Assembly: GCA_027924585.1 (NCBI GenBank)
Contig: BSBM01000370.1
Location: forward strand, 29,533,501 to 29,597,500
Source: Larix kaempferi
Taxonomy: Eukaryota > Streptophyta > Pinopsida > Pinales > Pinaceae
Direction: 5' to 3'
DNA: 64,000 nucleotides
Shown here: positions 23,041-34,058 of the stretch, piece by piece
Layout: each line of letters starts with the position of its first letter
Position numbering within the stretch: position 1 is the first letter of the stretch
Program-made: the position numbers and the translations under genes
Notes under the pieces: model-generated
The model's input: the letters and a program-made list of their open reading frames with translations, nothing else
Database searches by the model: none
What the model was told of the DNA's origin: nothing

Positions 23041-23072
23041 CTCGCGGACGTTAAAATTTCTTTCTTTCTTTC
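21340..23072 (+). mobile_element. 5'-truncated LINE with (TTTC)n tail
   Basis: The plus strand holds the second half of a non-LTR retrotransposon polyprotein (middle of reverse transcriptase to C-terminus), a short untranslated end and a 3' tail of TTTC repeats at 23057-23072. Homology begins abruptly inside reverse transcriptase, which is usual for LINE copies made by incomplete reverse transcription. The simple-repeat tail, not poly-A, sets it apart from the LINE at 1-1649 and suggests a different clade. A target duplication was not recognised. Confidence 0.8.
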
Positions 23073-23362
23073 TATAGACATGGCATTTTGCGTGGCTACC
23101 TCATAGGGCGTCGAACTCCAGTTTTAACTATCTGCTACGGCTTGTCAAAGGCTCGATATGACCAACAATCCACCTGGATGCCAAGATGACGAGTGATCCA
23201 TGGCCAAAATGGCATCTTTACGTTGCCGGCGGCTTCCAATAAAATCCCGAAATCGCTCTTCCTTGTTCTAGTCTCAAGCTTGGGCTGTCTCTACTCGAAA
23301 CAAAGGATCCGATAGCCTGTTGCTTCATTAAACTCTCCAGGTCGTCCTTGTTAGTTTTGTAC
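23073..23362. other. Flank of the LINE; no gene recognised
   Basis: The minus strand has an open stretch of 70 codons (23430-23218) without recognisable family. It may continue the LTR-like sequence on the other side of the LINE. Confidence 0.35.
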
Positions 23363-24474
23363 CTAGGGAAGTGTTCCCCAAGTGACAATAGCCTAATGTC
23401 ACTTAGAAGGGGGAAAAAAGTGACCCTCACATTAAAAGCACTTTAATGAGACTTTATAATATTAAAGTCACTTTTTGCTAAAGTTAAGTGGGTGAGTAAA
23501 TATTTATTTAAGTGATTTAAATAAAGTGATCTTTTACTCTCATTGAATCTTGTCCATTGGATTGGATCTATCTCCACCGTCGGATTAGATACCTACTTAG
23601 GGTTAGACAAAAAGCATGAGGGAGGCACATTTGAGCTCACTTTTTTTGATTGAAGAAAAGAGAGCAGAGTAGAGAGAGACCGAGAGCACAGGCACGATTT
23701 TCGAGGCACCTTCAGCAAGTTGGGCACTGAAATCGAGGCATGAAGTTAGCATTTATGAACAGTGCGGATTCATAGCTGAGTCTTTCTTCAGTTGGCATGC
23801 ATCCCGAGGTGAGCTTTCCTAGCATCACATAGGCACAAATTTCTAGCAATTTCTGGGCACGGGTTTCCAAGCTTCCTACACAAATTTCGAGGAGCAATCT
23901 GACACAAATCCCGAGGAGGAATCTTTGGGCACAGATCTCGAGATTCTAGGAACTATTTTTGAGACAAGTTTCTGCTGCACAGAAATCGAGACCGTACTGT
24001 ACGGTACTGTCTTTTCCTGCACAGTTTTCGAGGTACAGATTGGCACAGTTATCGAGGTTGATTTTTGGCACAGTTTTTCAAGATTTAATCCTGCACAGAA
24101 ATCAAGGGTTTGTGCAGCACAGAAATCGAGACAAAAGACAGCATAGAAATCGAGGGTTCTGATTTCAGTCCTTTCTCTCTGCATGGATTTCGAGGAGATT
24201 ATTTGCACAGTATTCAAGGCTGCTTTAGCACAGAAACCGAGGCAGTCCTCCAGTGCATTTAATGGTGGAGATAAGTTCATGTTTTCACTATATTGCTGTA
24301 CTATAATTTTCACTGAAGAAATAATAAAACTCTCTCTCTCTTACTGGTTTTCCCCGTGGGGGTTTTTCCAGGGCACAGTTGCCGAAAAATCTAAGTGTCT
24401 CTTTTATGGTGTGCATGTGTCAATATTTGTTTTCAGCTGTTAGTGGTAGTTTACTGTGTGTTTAATTGTTACAG
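23363..24474 (+). repeat. LTR-like element with dispersed 15-mer array
   Basis: The stretch GGTTTTCCCCGTGGGGGTTT near 24348 is typical of the end region of plant Copia LTRs, and a TGTT...TTACA pair of ends is possible (23363 and 24474). Upstream is an AT-rich region, then about 560 bases in which a motif close to GCACAGAAATCGAGG recurs about 19 times. No target duplication was found, so boundaries are provisional. It lies directly downstream of the FRA3-like pseudogene. Confidence 0.45.
23690..24250 (+). repeat. Array of ~19 degenerate GCACAGAAATCGAGG motifs
   Basis: The motif recurs with spacers of roughly 10-25 bases. The best copies are GCACAGAAATCGAGA, GCACAGTTTTCGAGG, GCACAGTTATCGAGG and GCACAGAAACCGAGG. 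The array is not a simple tandem repeat because only the motif, not the spacer, is conserved. It lies where an LTR element would have its transcribed leader. Confidence 0.75.
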
Positions 24475-24657
24475 TATTTTTCATAAGTAGTTTGCAGCCT
24501 ATGCAAAATCGGCTGCAGATGAAAAACACCTGAAAAGATGACATAAACCATCAAGCAGTAAAACCCAGAAAAATCTACAGTCCTCCATCTAAATGCCTTT
24601 TTTCTTTTCTTTTTGAAAATACAATCAAAAGCACGACACAACTCCAAAATTGCATAC
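24475..24657 (-). other. Possible intron remnant of the FRA3-like gene
   Basis: Minus-strand sequence after a donor-like GTATGC at 24657. No coding similarity was seen. Confidence 0.4.
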
Positions 24658-25642
24658 AGTTGTGTTGACAACTGTATCTGGGATGCTATTATATTCTTCA
24701 AGAAGAGTTTTTATTTCTTTATTAAAGCGCAACAAACCCCCAAATTCCCTCCTGCGGATTCTTTCATCTATGCATGCAATATCGACATTGAACATGCATC
24801 TCACAGGCTTGTGATCACTATCTTTGACATCCATGCAGGCATCATACCGTGAAACAGAAGCAACAACAGGACATGTTAATTTGCACTGAGTTGATGTCCC
24901 ATTACGACTGTCACGAAATATTGCTCTGTCGCACCATGCAGGGACTCTCTTCTTCTCAGTAGAGTCATATCCTTGCAAACCAACTTTTCCTCTGTCAAAT
25001 TTATAAGATCGGGGGAACTTTATATTTGCTTCTTGCATGCCTTGAAACACATGTCCAGCTTTCATCTCTCCTCTCAATTGATCCTTTCTTAGAAGAGTGT
25101 CAAAGTGTTTACGTGCAATGTAATTTATTGGTTCATCATAGGAAATATCATCAAGCCGATAACTGAAGTCTCCAAATCATATAAGCATATCTGCTTCAGC
25201 CAATTCAGGTAGCACCTCAGATTCAAACCCTTGCAGCCGTAATGTCTTTCTCAGCTTCTTCGTCCGGACCTCGTTGTACATTTAGACCCTTAAATCTTTT
25301 GAACAGCAGATGAAACCCCTGCAGCAACAATATTAACTCCAGTTGTTATTAGGCTAAATGTCATGTTACGATACACATATTCAAAATCTGCATTGCGACG
25401 AGCAACTGCATCTACATGAGCTGCAAAATGACAGTTTATAACACATAGTGTCCGACAGAAGACTCTCATCTTTCAAGGCTACAGCTCCTTTGTTACCAAT
25501 TCTGCATCCAAAACCACAAGCAATAGCACCAACATCTACCTCGTCCACATACGGCCAAAGATCTTTTCTGACCCATACAGCAACAAGCAAGCCAGCCAGT
25601 TGCCGAGAGCCTGCCCGTTCAAATGTCATCCCTATCTGAATC
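24658..25642 (-). pseudogene. FRA3: FRA3-like type II inositol polyphosphate 5-phosphatase, broken
   Basis: The minus strand encodes the catalytic domain of a plant type II inositol polyphosphate 5-phosphatase (FRA3 / 5PTase12-14 group, which removes the 5-phosphate from phosphoinositides and inositol phosphates). Visible are TFERAGSRQLAGLLVAVWVR, CGFGCRIGNKGAVAL, NCHFAAHVDAVARRNADF, FGDFSYRLDD, PAWCDR and SDHKPVRCMF, then the start of the C-terminal extension. It begins at an acceptor (TTGATTCAG) and ends at a donor-like GTATGC. The frame is broken by an extra base near 25474, a TAA at 25290-25292, further shifts before 25220 and a TGA at 25177-25179 beside the catalytic GDF. The WD40 half is absent. 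Segments that family members split by introns appear joined here; I cannot confirm whether it is a retrocopy. Confidence 0.85.
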
Positions 25643-25689
25643 AACTGACGTTCGCATGTGTCCAGAATCTTTAAACAAATGCAGATGCA

Positions 25690-25850
25690 TTTTTGAGAGG
25701 TAACAAGCACAATGAAAAAGGGCTATGGAAATTGAAATGAAAAGCACCCTGGATGTGAGCTGCGATTAGTTGTGCTTCTAAGCACATGCAAAATCCAAAA
25801 ATGGTCATAAAGGCCTAAAAAAAGGCAGTGGTTAAATATATGCTAAACTA
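25690..25850 (+). repeat. LTR-1 fragment
   Basis: CCCTGGATGTGAGCTGCGAT and TAGTTGTGCTTCTAAGCACA match LTR-1 copy B near 54882-54920. Only about 150 bases are recognised. Confidence 0.55.
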
Positions 25851-28364
25851 ATTAAAATGTAATGATTAATTTCTCACGGAGCCTACGGGTTGTGATGTGA
25901 GATGGAGTAAGGGACAGCTAATTCTAAGTGTCCCCTAGAACTCCTTGTATCAAAATCTGCCAAGTGAAAATTGATCCGCTATCTTCCCATCTGCCATTGT
26001 GACAAGACAACCAATACACGCTGCTAGAAACACATACCAATCTCTGTTGTGGATGATTTCTAGCCACAGGTATTTTTAATGTTTGCTAGATGGTGAAACA
26101 CTGAAAATATTCAAGGAAACTGTCAAACAGATCTGCAAAGCATACTGATCTTTTGTACCAAATCTGCCTGGAACAGGTCCACAAAATGCCTTCTTTGCTG
26201 GATGCCAAACTTGGTGTACACTGCTGTTGATAGGACTGAAACAAAGCCTGGACTGTCCATCCAACTTGGCCCAGATTTCTACCTAAAATCTAAGTACCAA
26301 AGACTGTTTTAAATGCCCAGAATGGCACAGGTTTCAAGGTGACGTTTTTCATATGAATGCCACTTCACAGCGCAGCATTCCTCTTCAAACAATTCATTGG
26401 AACCTTTGCTATTAAACAAATCTGAATTCTGCCTTTAGATCTGCTACAGGAAAATGCCTTGAGTTGTCTGCTACAGGCCACAGGGAAACACACTATTGGT
26501 TTCCTTTTTCCTTTTTGCAATCAGTCCAATGAGTCCAAAAGCCAACCACTATGCATTTTACAACATGTTTTAACATATATCAGGAAGTCTGGGAATGATG
26601 TCTGAAGATGAGGCTCAGGTGACTGTAGAGAATTTTGCCACAACTTTGTAGTGTACCTAAGTGTCTCGGGATCAGGTTTATGCTGTCTGCTATTACATTG
26701 TGCATCTTAGTGTGGCTGCACATCATCATTTGATGCTTCCATTCCTCAATTTGTCATCACAGCTTCACATATGATCTTGGCACCCTTAACAAACAACAAA
26801 GATCTACCATCAAGAACCAAAGGCATCAAAACCATCAACATGTCAAAAGATAGCTGCTGAGATAGCTAAGTTCAAAGGGAATATGTGAGGAATGCATCAA
26901 TGTCCCAACATCATGAATAAGCCATATCCATAGCTATTGGCCAAAAACATCATGTTCTAGGGAAACATCATCATAACATAAAGCAATGATCTATCATCCA
27001 AATCATCTAGGGCATCAGCAGCCAACAAGATGTAATCCCCTACCAAAACATGTGATAAAAATCACAAGTGAACACTTGTGCAAAATGGGGGGTAAAAAGG
27101 ACAATTGATTAATTAAATCATTTATCTACTTAGAGAGATAGTGAATTTGTAAGTATGGGGCCTCCACTGCTACTATATTACCTATCCGTATGTACCTAAG
27201 ATGTATTCTTTGCCTACACCTATAGAGAAAGAACCTATTTGAACTCAGTCCAACCATCTATCCCATGATAATGAAGACATGCGATCATGTGCCAAGTCTG
27301 ACAAACACTCTACAAACCATCAAGGCTACATCAATGGACTGACTAACCAATCCACCTTGTAATGTACTCAAGAACCATCGATGTTGAATGGTGAACTCTA
27401 TAACATTGAGCTCACCTTGAATGATATCCATGAATATGTATTATTAACACTTGGATTTATAAGGTCAAATATATTGTTAACACCGTCGATGCATCTACAT
27501 ATGTTAAACATGCATAGTTACTATGTGAGTTGTTGGATGGACCCCTTCATCATAAAGGACTTCCAGTTATGTTTATGTCTCGAGCATGTTTTTGTTGCAA
27601 CAATGTTTTCTAACGATATAAGAGGCTTACTTGTAAAACCATGGGGCTGACTATCATCAAAGGGGGTGAGTTGCCATGGAGCAATGATCTTTCCTAGGCC
27701 TGAAGCATGAAAGTCTTTTCCCCTTCCTATGCCTCAAAAAAGGACCTGAAAAATAAAAGCTTCCAATCCAAGACTCCTTGTACCTGCAAAATCAAAGCAA
27801 ACTAAAGACCAAGTCAAAGAAAGAAAATCAAGCAAAGAAAAGAAAGAAGCAAGTAAAAAACTTGCTAATGGGCATCCAGAGAAAAATAAAGGCCAAGGTG
27901 TCGAAAATAAAGAAATACAAGAAATGAAGAGTCCAAGAAGGAGCTGAACCAAGTCAAAGTTAAAAGGGGAAGTTTGATTGCTGATGGTTAAGGGGGGATT
28001 ATTTCATTACACATCACCCATTTGTGAGACACATCCTTATTGTTTTCCTAAGTGGTAAATATCACAAAGATTCCGTCTTCCTACATCTTGAGTCAAATAA
28101 GTCACCTTTGACCAATAACTTCACTTGTCCAACTTGTTTTATTCCACCTAGTCCACCCCTTAGAAGAAACCGGTCTTTGCAATTACTTAAATGTTATCAT
28201 AGATGTGGTTAGTTTGTAAATCTTGTTTCTCAAAAACCTGTTTTAAGATACTTGTAGTGTGGTATATTATCATGTATACATGACTAGCTATACGATGACT
28301 CACTGTGATGGTTAATTGCATATGTTATGAATTAGTCCATGTGGACACCCTTTGTTGTTGGTCC
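25851..28364. other. 2.5 kb without a recognised gene
   Basis: I looked for the missing upstream exons of the FRA3-like gene on the minus strand and found none. The sequence from 26700 to 27100 is AT-rich with CATCA-rich stretches; 27780-27960 is purine-rich. No repeat ends, RNA gene or coding region can be supported. Confidence 0.4.
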
Positions 28365-31007
28365 TATTATCACATACATTGTAGCTTGGGCTACCATGAT
28401 GTAGTCTTGATTTTTTCAGTCCATTGAGCCAGTCATGTGGTTGAGATGAGCCTATTTTTCAGCGGTGATATATATTTTTGAGCCAGCAGCAGTAGTATGC
28501 CCCCTTGTCATGACTGATCCTACATGACCCCATTGAGATGATTCTGATATAGTCATGGTTCATCCAGTGCAGAGCAATTAGCCGATGATGATGGTCAGAT
28601 GCAGATGTCCCATGGACAGGTAATATGGTTGAGCAGAGGTATACATTTATTGCATTTAGATGTTTTGGTTGCTCTATAATTTATTTTAGTTACTGTGACT
28701 ATGCATGTTTATTGATAGTAACATTCTAAGCTTCATGGTTGAAACCTGTGTCGCGAGTAGTTAGAGTCCCTAGTGTAAGGTCATTACATGTGCTTGTTTG
28801 TATCCTCTACTTCACATGGACTTAGCCTTACCTTTGCTTTGATGGAATCACCCTCGACTTTCTCCATTCATCCGTCTCTTTCGTTTACCGGTTTTATCCC
28901 GACTTGTACTTTTACTAGTGAGATTGAGGACTCCCCCCACTTAGACCTCTTTGTCCGATAGACTCCATGTTTACCTCATGTCTCGGCTCTGGAGTGTGTG
29001 GCCTTGGTCACCGGGGTGTTCTCTTGTAGTCCTCGAAAGCAAGTAGTCCTAACAAAAGTGTCTTTAGACACTAAAGCATCAGATCGCATAAAAGCTCTAT
29101 CTAAATGGATGCAAGAATCATCAAAAACAGTGTTGCTAAACACTAAAAGCAAATAAATAAAAAGTCTTCCATAGCTGGTCAGTTTCCAAAGGACGAGCAC
29201 TAATCCTTTGTATGATGTAAGGTTGTTTTCCCCTATAGGGAAACAGGGTGGTAACTCCATCGCACCTATGGACGGTGGTGGGCAATGGTGGTCAAACCGA
29301 GTCATTATCTAAGGCCCGCAAGGCTATTCAAGGCACCTGCATTTGGATGATGCCTAATGAAAGATGATCTTATGTGAAATGATAAATGTGAATGTTAAAT
29401 GTTAAAGTGCAAAGATGACAAATATTTTAAATGCAAAAGTTTGCTTGTCTAGATTCTATAGGAAGCATTTCAAGCACTCTACCCATTTGTGAGGCACCGC
29501 CATTCGCTGAGTGTTTTCTGGCTGACATATGTCTAAGTGGTTTTCCCTTTTTCCCTCATGTTTGAGAGATTACAGTGTCAAAGTTACAAGCCCTTCCCAT
29601 TATCTTAGCCTTGTTTCCACCTCACCCATCCTAGTAGTCTGTCTAAGTCCGTGAGCAAGCATATGCAGGGAGTTTCATGAAAGACTTAATGGTTTCTCTC
29701 ACACAGGTATACATTTTACTTGATTATATTAGTCACTATTATGTATTTCATGTTTTAGTTTGGTTTCTAACATAAAATTGTGAGCATTGTTCATCTAACA
29801 TGCATGAACAATCTTCCAGAGTATGGCTCTACCTTTAGTTTGGGTGCTTTGACTTGGTCAAAACCAGTTTGACTTGGTCGACACGTTTCCCGAGGCAGTG
29901 ACTACAGAGCTCTCGATTGATCATTTGTGTTCCAGACACTCTAGCATACTCCCACTAGCTTTAGTTTGCAGCAGATCGTCACATTTTGTGAGATACATAG
30001 ATTATTATTATTTTTACTGTAGTGGCCATTTTTTATTCTTCAACAGTGATGTCCTATTTTCTCCTAGGGAACTATAGGATAAATGGGGAGTATGAGTAGT
30101 CATCATTACCATATTCCTATGCCTCTGAATTCATTGGTGCACTCAGATTGGTGCACGGGACACTTGGCAGTGAATTATGGGCATATTTATTCTCCAGGAT
30201 GGTTGTACCGATAGTTTTTATTCAGGAAAAAATGACCATGGTTGTACTAGGAAAATCGATTTGGCTATTGTGGGAAAGGAAATGGCATGGGGATGATTGA
30301 TGATGATGTGTTATGGCTCCAGAGGCATGTTACATGGCTTTGCTTCATCCGAAATGATTTCCACATGATGATATCTTGTCCTAGAGAGGACACCTTCTCC
30401 CCTTGGGGTGCACTTCATGAGTTGATCATTTGTATTATCACATCATTATGTTGTATCTTTGTAAAAGGTTGAGTCCTAGGGTGATTTATGCCCCTAGTGA
30501 CCCCTTTATGATGTGTTCCCATGTTATATCATGATGTTATATTATTTTGGCCCCTCCTAGGGCATCTTTGGGCAATTGTGCGCCCCCCTCTTTTGACTTA
30601 GTCATTGATCCATGTAATAAAAAATTAAAAAGATCTCCACCATTGATGATCTATGATGTATCTTTTAATCTCAACCACTCATTCAAAAAGTGGTTAGAGT
30701 TTTGGTCTCTCTCAGATCTGTTTAAGAGAGAGGACCCACTCATTGTAAAGGGAGTTTTGGCTCTAGATTACTGGCAATAAAATAATATTTTGGGAAAATC
30801 CTGTCTTTGTTGAAGAATGTTCTCGTGCTTGATTGTAGATCTAATAGCCTAAGACGTCCTTGCTATATGATGATGTTTCCATGCTATATATGTTAGAGTA
30901 GCGTGTGAATTGCAGAAGGGTGACTTCACTTGGAGAGATTTCGTGGGGGTTTTTCGGATCTATCCATTGGATGAGTTCAACAATCACGAAGTAGTTTGCA
31001 TTGTATC
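28365..31007 (+). repeat. LTR-1 family copy C, first part
   Basis: The copy begins TATTATCACATACATTGTAG and follows LTR-1 through TGTCTCGGCTCTGGAG (28980), ACCCATTTGTGAGGCACCGC (29480), the ATCTCAACCACTCATTCAAA stretch (30670) and CCACTCATTGTAAAGGGAG (30727), ending at GTATC where copy A is inserted. The remainder continues at 35519-36564. Total length without the insertion is about 3.7 kb, so this copy has lost about 0.8 kb. Its TATA region is degenerate. Confidence 0.7.
31003..31007. repeat. 5-bp target duplication, left copy (GTATC)
   Basis: GTATC precedes solo LTR copy A and is repeated exactly at 35514-35518. Confidence 0.8.
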
Positions 31008-31023
31008 TGTTATCACATATATA

Positions 31024-31036
31024 GTAGCCGGGCTAC
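31024..31036. repeat. Conserved 6-bp hairpin near the LTR-1 start
   Basis: GTAGCC-G-GGCTAC is a perfect inverted repeat 17 bases inside the LTR end. Equivalent hairpins occur in copies B (53929-53943), C (28381-28393) and D (18643-18655). Confidence 0.7.
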
Positions 31037-33555
31037 CATACATTATTTTTCTCATTCCAGTACACTATTTAGCCAGTTCCCTTGCATTTGAGATGCCGAG
31101 ATGAGCATCTATATTGGATCACTATCAGATTGTGGACAGCAGTTGTATTCCCCATGCCATGACTGAGTTTCAGGACACTCAGAGAGATGACCGATGTAGC
31201 CATTATACCATTGGTACAGAGCAGACAGTAGTGCCTAGAGTTACAGCAGCAGTTCCAGAGGACAGATTATGGTACAGGTTGATGTGCATTCAGGTATATG
31301 ACTCAGCAGGTATATCATGGTGTTATGGTTAGATTGCTTTTATACTTTTTCTTATAGCATGTCTTAGCACTTAGTGTCATGATCTGGCGATCATATAGAT
31401 ACATGGACCTGGTTGACCTATTATTTATATTATATTGTCCCTACTCAGACTTAGAAGTTCACTATTCATACTCATTGGTACATACCCTCCTTAGGGAGAA
31501 TAGAGGTGATCATTACACCATACTCTGGCTTGCTAGTGTTGGCTCCATCATTTCATTGTCTTCATCCATCCGTGGCCTACCTTTTAGATTATTACCCTGA
31601 TTTGCTACTTGACTAGTGACATGGAGGACCTTTCCCCACTGTAGCCTCTGTATTGGATGAGCCTCCCTGTTTGTTGTGTCTCGGCTCTGAGTTGGTGACA
31701 AAACTTACCTATGGTGAGTTGGAGTTCCTTGAGAATTCCCCATAGTCACTAAAGTTGTGTTGGCTAAACCTGAAACTTTTAGTGCTGCCATGAATACAAA
31801 ATCTGGAAAAATGAAATGCTATATCTTGTATGTGAAAGAAATGCCAATTGAAAATGGCCATGAAAAATAAAATGTTATATCTTTTGGAAAAATAAATACC
31901 TAGGTAAACAAGTTGTCCATGACACACCTAGAAGTGCTCAGGTAAACAAGTGCCTTAAAAACACACCTGCAGCAGAAAGCCTAAAAATAAATGTAAATCT
32001 ATGCAATGTGTTTGTAAACACACATAGATCAAGGCTATGGAAACTTCAGGCCCAAAAAGCAAATGGAACTTAAATGTTATATCTAAACAATTGCTGGCCT
32101 TATTTGTATTATGGATTGTGCGCATCTGTGAAGGTAAATAAACCCTCTTTAAACAACTTATCCATTTGTGAGACACCGCCATTCCCTGTGTTATTGCTCA
32201 TTCAGTATATACTATGGTGTGTATTCCCTTTCCCTTGCCAAAGTGTCACAAAGTCAAGTCAGTCAAGTCATCCCTTAGCCTAGCCAGTTATTTCAGCCTT
32301 CACCCTTCACTAGCAAATTGATCACAACTATGAAGTGAATATGATCCTGAAAGTCTAGTCTGAGTAATAATAATAATTAACGACACTATATATTTGGATT
32401 TAGATCGCCAGTCATGATTACTCTGTGTTATAATTGTTATTCGAATAAGTTGTAGAGCATGTATTAACCTTGACACCTTGCAGCAGCTATGGATGATGGT
32501 CTGAGTTGTATTTGGTCTTGGTTAGACCTAGTTTGACCATGGAGGACCATGGGACATGAGATGTTGGACCTTATGATGATATGGATAGATGATATATGGT
32601 CTATGTACACATACAGGATGATTCTATGCAGCAGCTACAGGGTTATGATGATGATTCTTGGGATACAGCAGTGTTTGGTCATTTACAGATCATTATTATT
32701 GGCCTTGTTCCGGTACATTGGATATTTATTTTGATCATGCAGAGATTCATATGGTGTATGAGTACACATATTGGATGGATTTGGACCTTCTGAGTCCAAT
32801 GGGACAGTTTGTTTTCAGTTCCGGGCACTTACAGTGATGATTTAGCCTCAGTAGGCTGTCCTAGTGCAGTTTTGGTCTGTTGGAGGCCCTGTCGGAGCAG
32901 AGATGACTTTTATCCGGTTGACCTAGGGCGCTGATGATGGAGGGGGTGGTCCAGCCACTTGTTTTTACCATATTACCCCCCTCCCGGACACATTGGTGCC
33001 CTCACCTTGACAGCGCCATCACTCCAGGAGGCTGTTTGGGCAGTTTCACGCTTCCCGAGGCATTTCAGGATTGGTAGAAATGGCTATTGAGGAAATCGAT
33101 TTGGGCTACTGAGGCAAAGTTATGGCATGGGATGATCAGTGATGATAGATCGGGGTCTTCCACACCTTCTCCAGCAGTTTCAGCTTCATCGGGGCCCGCA
33201 TCCATCACTTATGGCACTTTCTGTGGATTTTTGAGGTCTTTTGAGGACCACGACTTCACTAGGGAGGCACGATTTGGTACTTTCATGATTATTTATTGGT
33301 TATTGTGCCATGGGGATTGACCAAGGAGGGATAAAATTACCCCTTGGACCCACCATGAGCCTCTTATGATATTTTGTCATCATGATTTGGTGGGATTCCC
33401 CTCTCCTAGGGCGACTTTGTCCACTTATGTTATATTTTATGTGTGATCCATGTATTATGTTGTTGAGCTCATCTCAACCATTGATTAGACATTTGTATCT
33501 TTTAATCTTAGCCACTCATTCAAAAAGTGGTTAGGGTTTTGGTGCCTCTCCTTCC

Positions 33556-33565
33556 TATTTAAAGG
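33556..33565 (+). promoter_or_regulatory. TATA-like core promoter of LTR-1 copy A
   Basis: TATTTAAAGG is followed by GAGAGAGCCTCTCATTGTAAA. In copy B the same place reads TATATAAGG (56430) followed by CCCCTCATTGTAAAA, so the element is conserved. Confidence 0.6.
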
Positions 33566-33939
33566 AGAGAGCCTCTCATTGTAAAGGGTCTTTGGCTCTT
33601 GGATTATTGGTATAGAAAAATATTCTTGTGGAAATTCTTGTGGTCTCCTTTGCATCTGGTGTTCTTAGATGGTGATTGGAAAGTCTATTGCAACCTAGCA
33701 TTTGGAAATTGTGGCAAGATCTATATTTTTTTGGAAATCATTGTTTGTCTACAGGAGGGCGACTTCAACAAGGGCGATTTTGCAAGGCTTGTTCAAATCG
33801 ACTTTCTTGGCATTCGCTTGTATCAGGGGGTTATCATTAGTATCATTGTGATCTATGCTATCTTTCTGTTACTTCTTTTGTGGCATTAGTCTTATCTCTT
33901 GATGCATCAAATCTGATATTGTTGACGTTTGTTGTGCAG

Positions 33940-34058
33940 GAGAGAGGGCGCATTGGCTTCTTGGACCAAATCAATTTGCATAGAAACTACCTCAAAGCTT
34001 CCAAATTGATCGGGATTGCATAGATCATCATCATCAAGGCATCTACAAGGTTATCCAG
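33940..34058 (+). other. Candidate spliced exon in LTR-1 copy A (119 nt)
   Basis: A pyrimidine-rich tract ends in TTGTTGTGCAG; the exon then runs 119 nt to CCAG|GTAAGA. Copy B has an exon of the same length (56818-56936) between CTTGACAG and CCAG|GTATG. It has stop codons in the frames examined, so it would be untranslated leader. Confidence 0.45.

Noticed and set aside
23700-24250. CRISPR-like reading of the spaced motif array
   Set aside because: Motif copies are degenerate, spacers vary in length, no cas genes are present and the context is a plant retroelement.
23876-24313. 145-codon minus-strand frame
   Set aside because: It runs across the 15-mer motif array; the repeated residues reflect the motif, not a protein.
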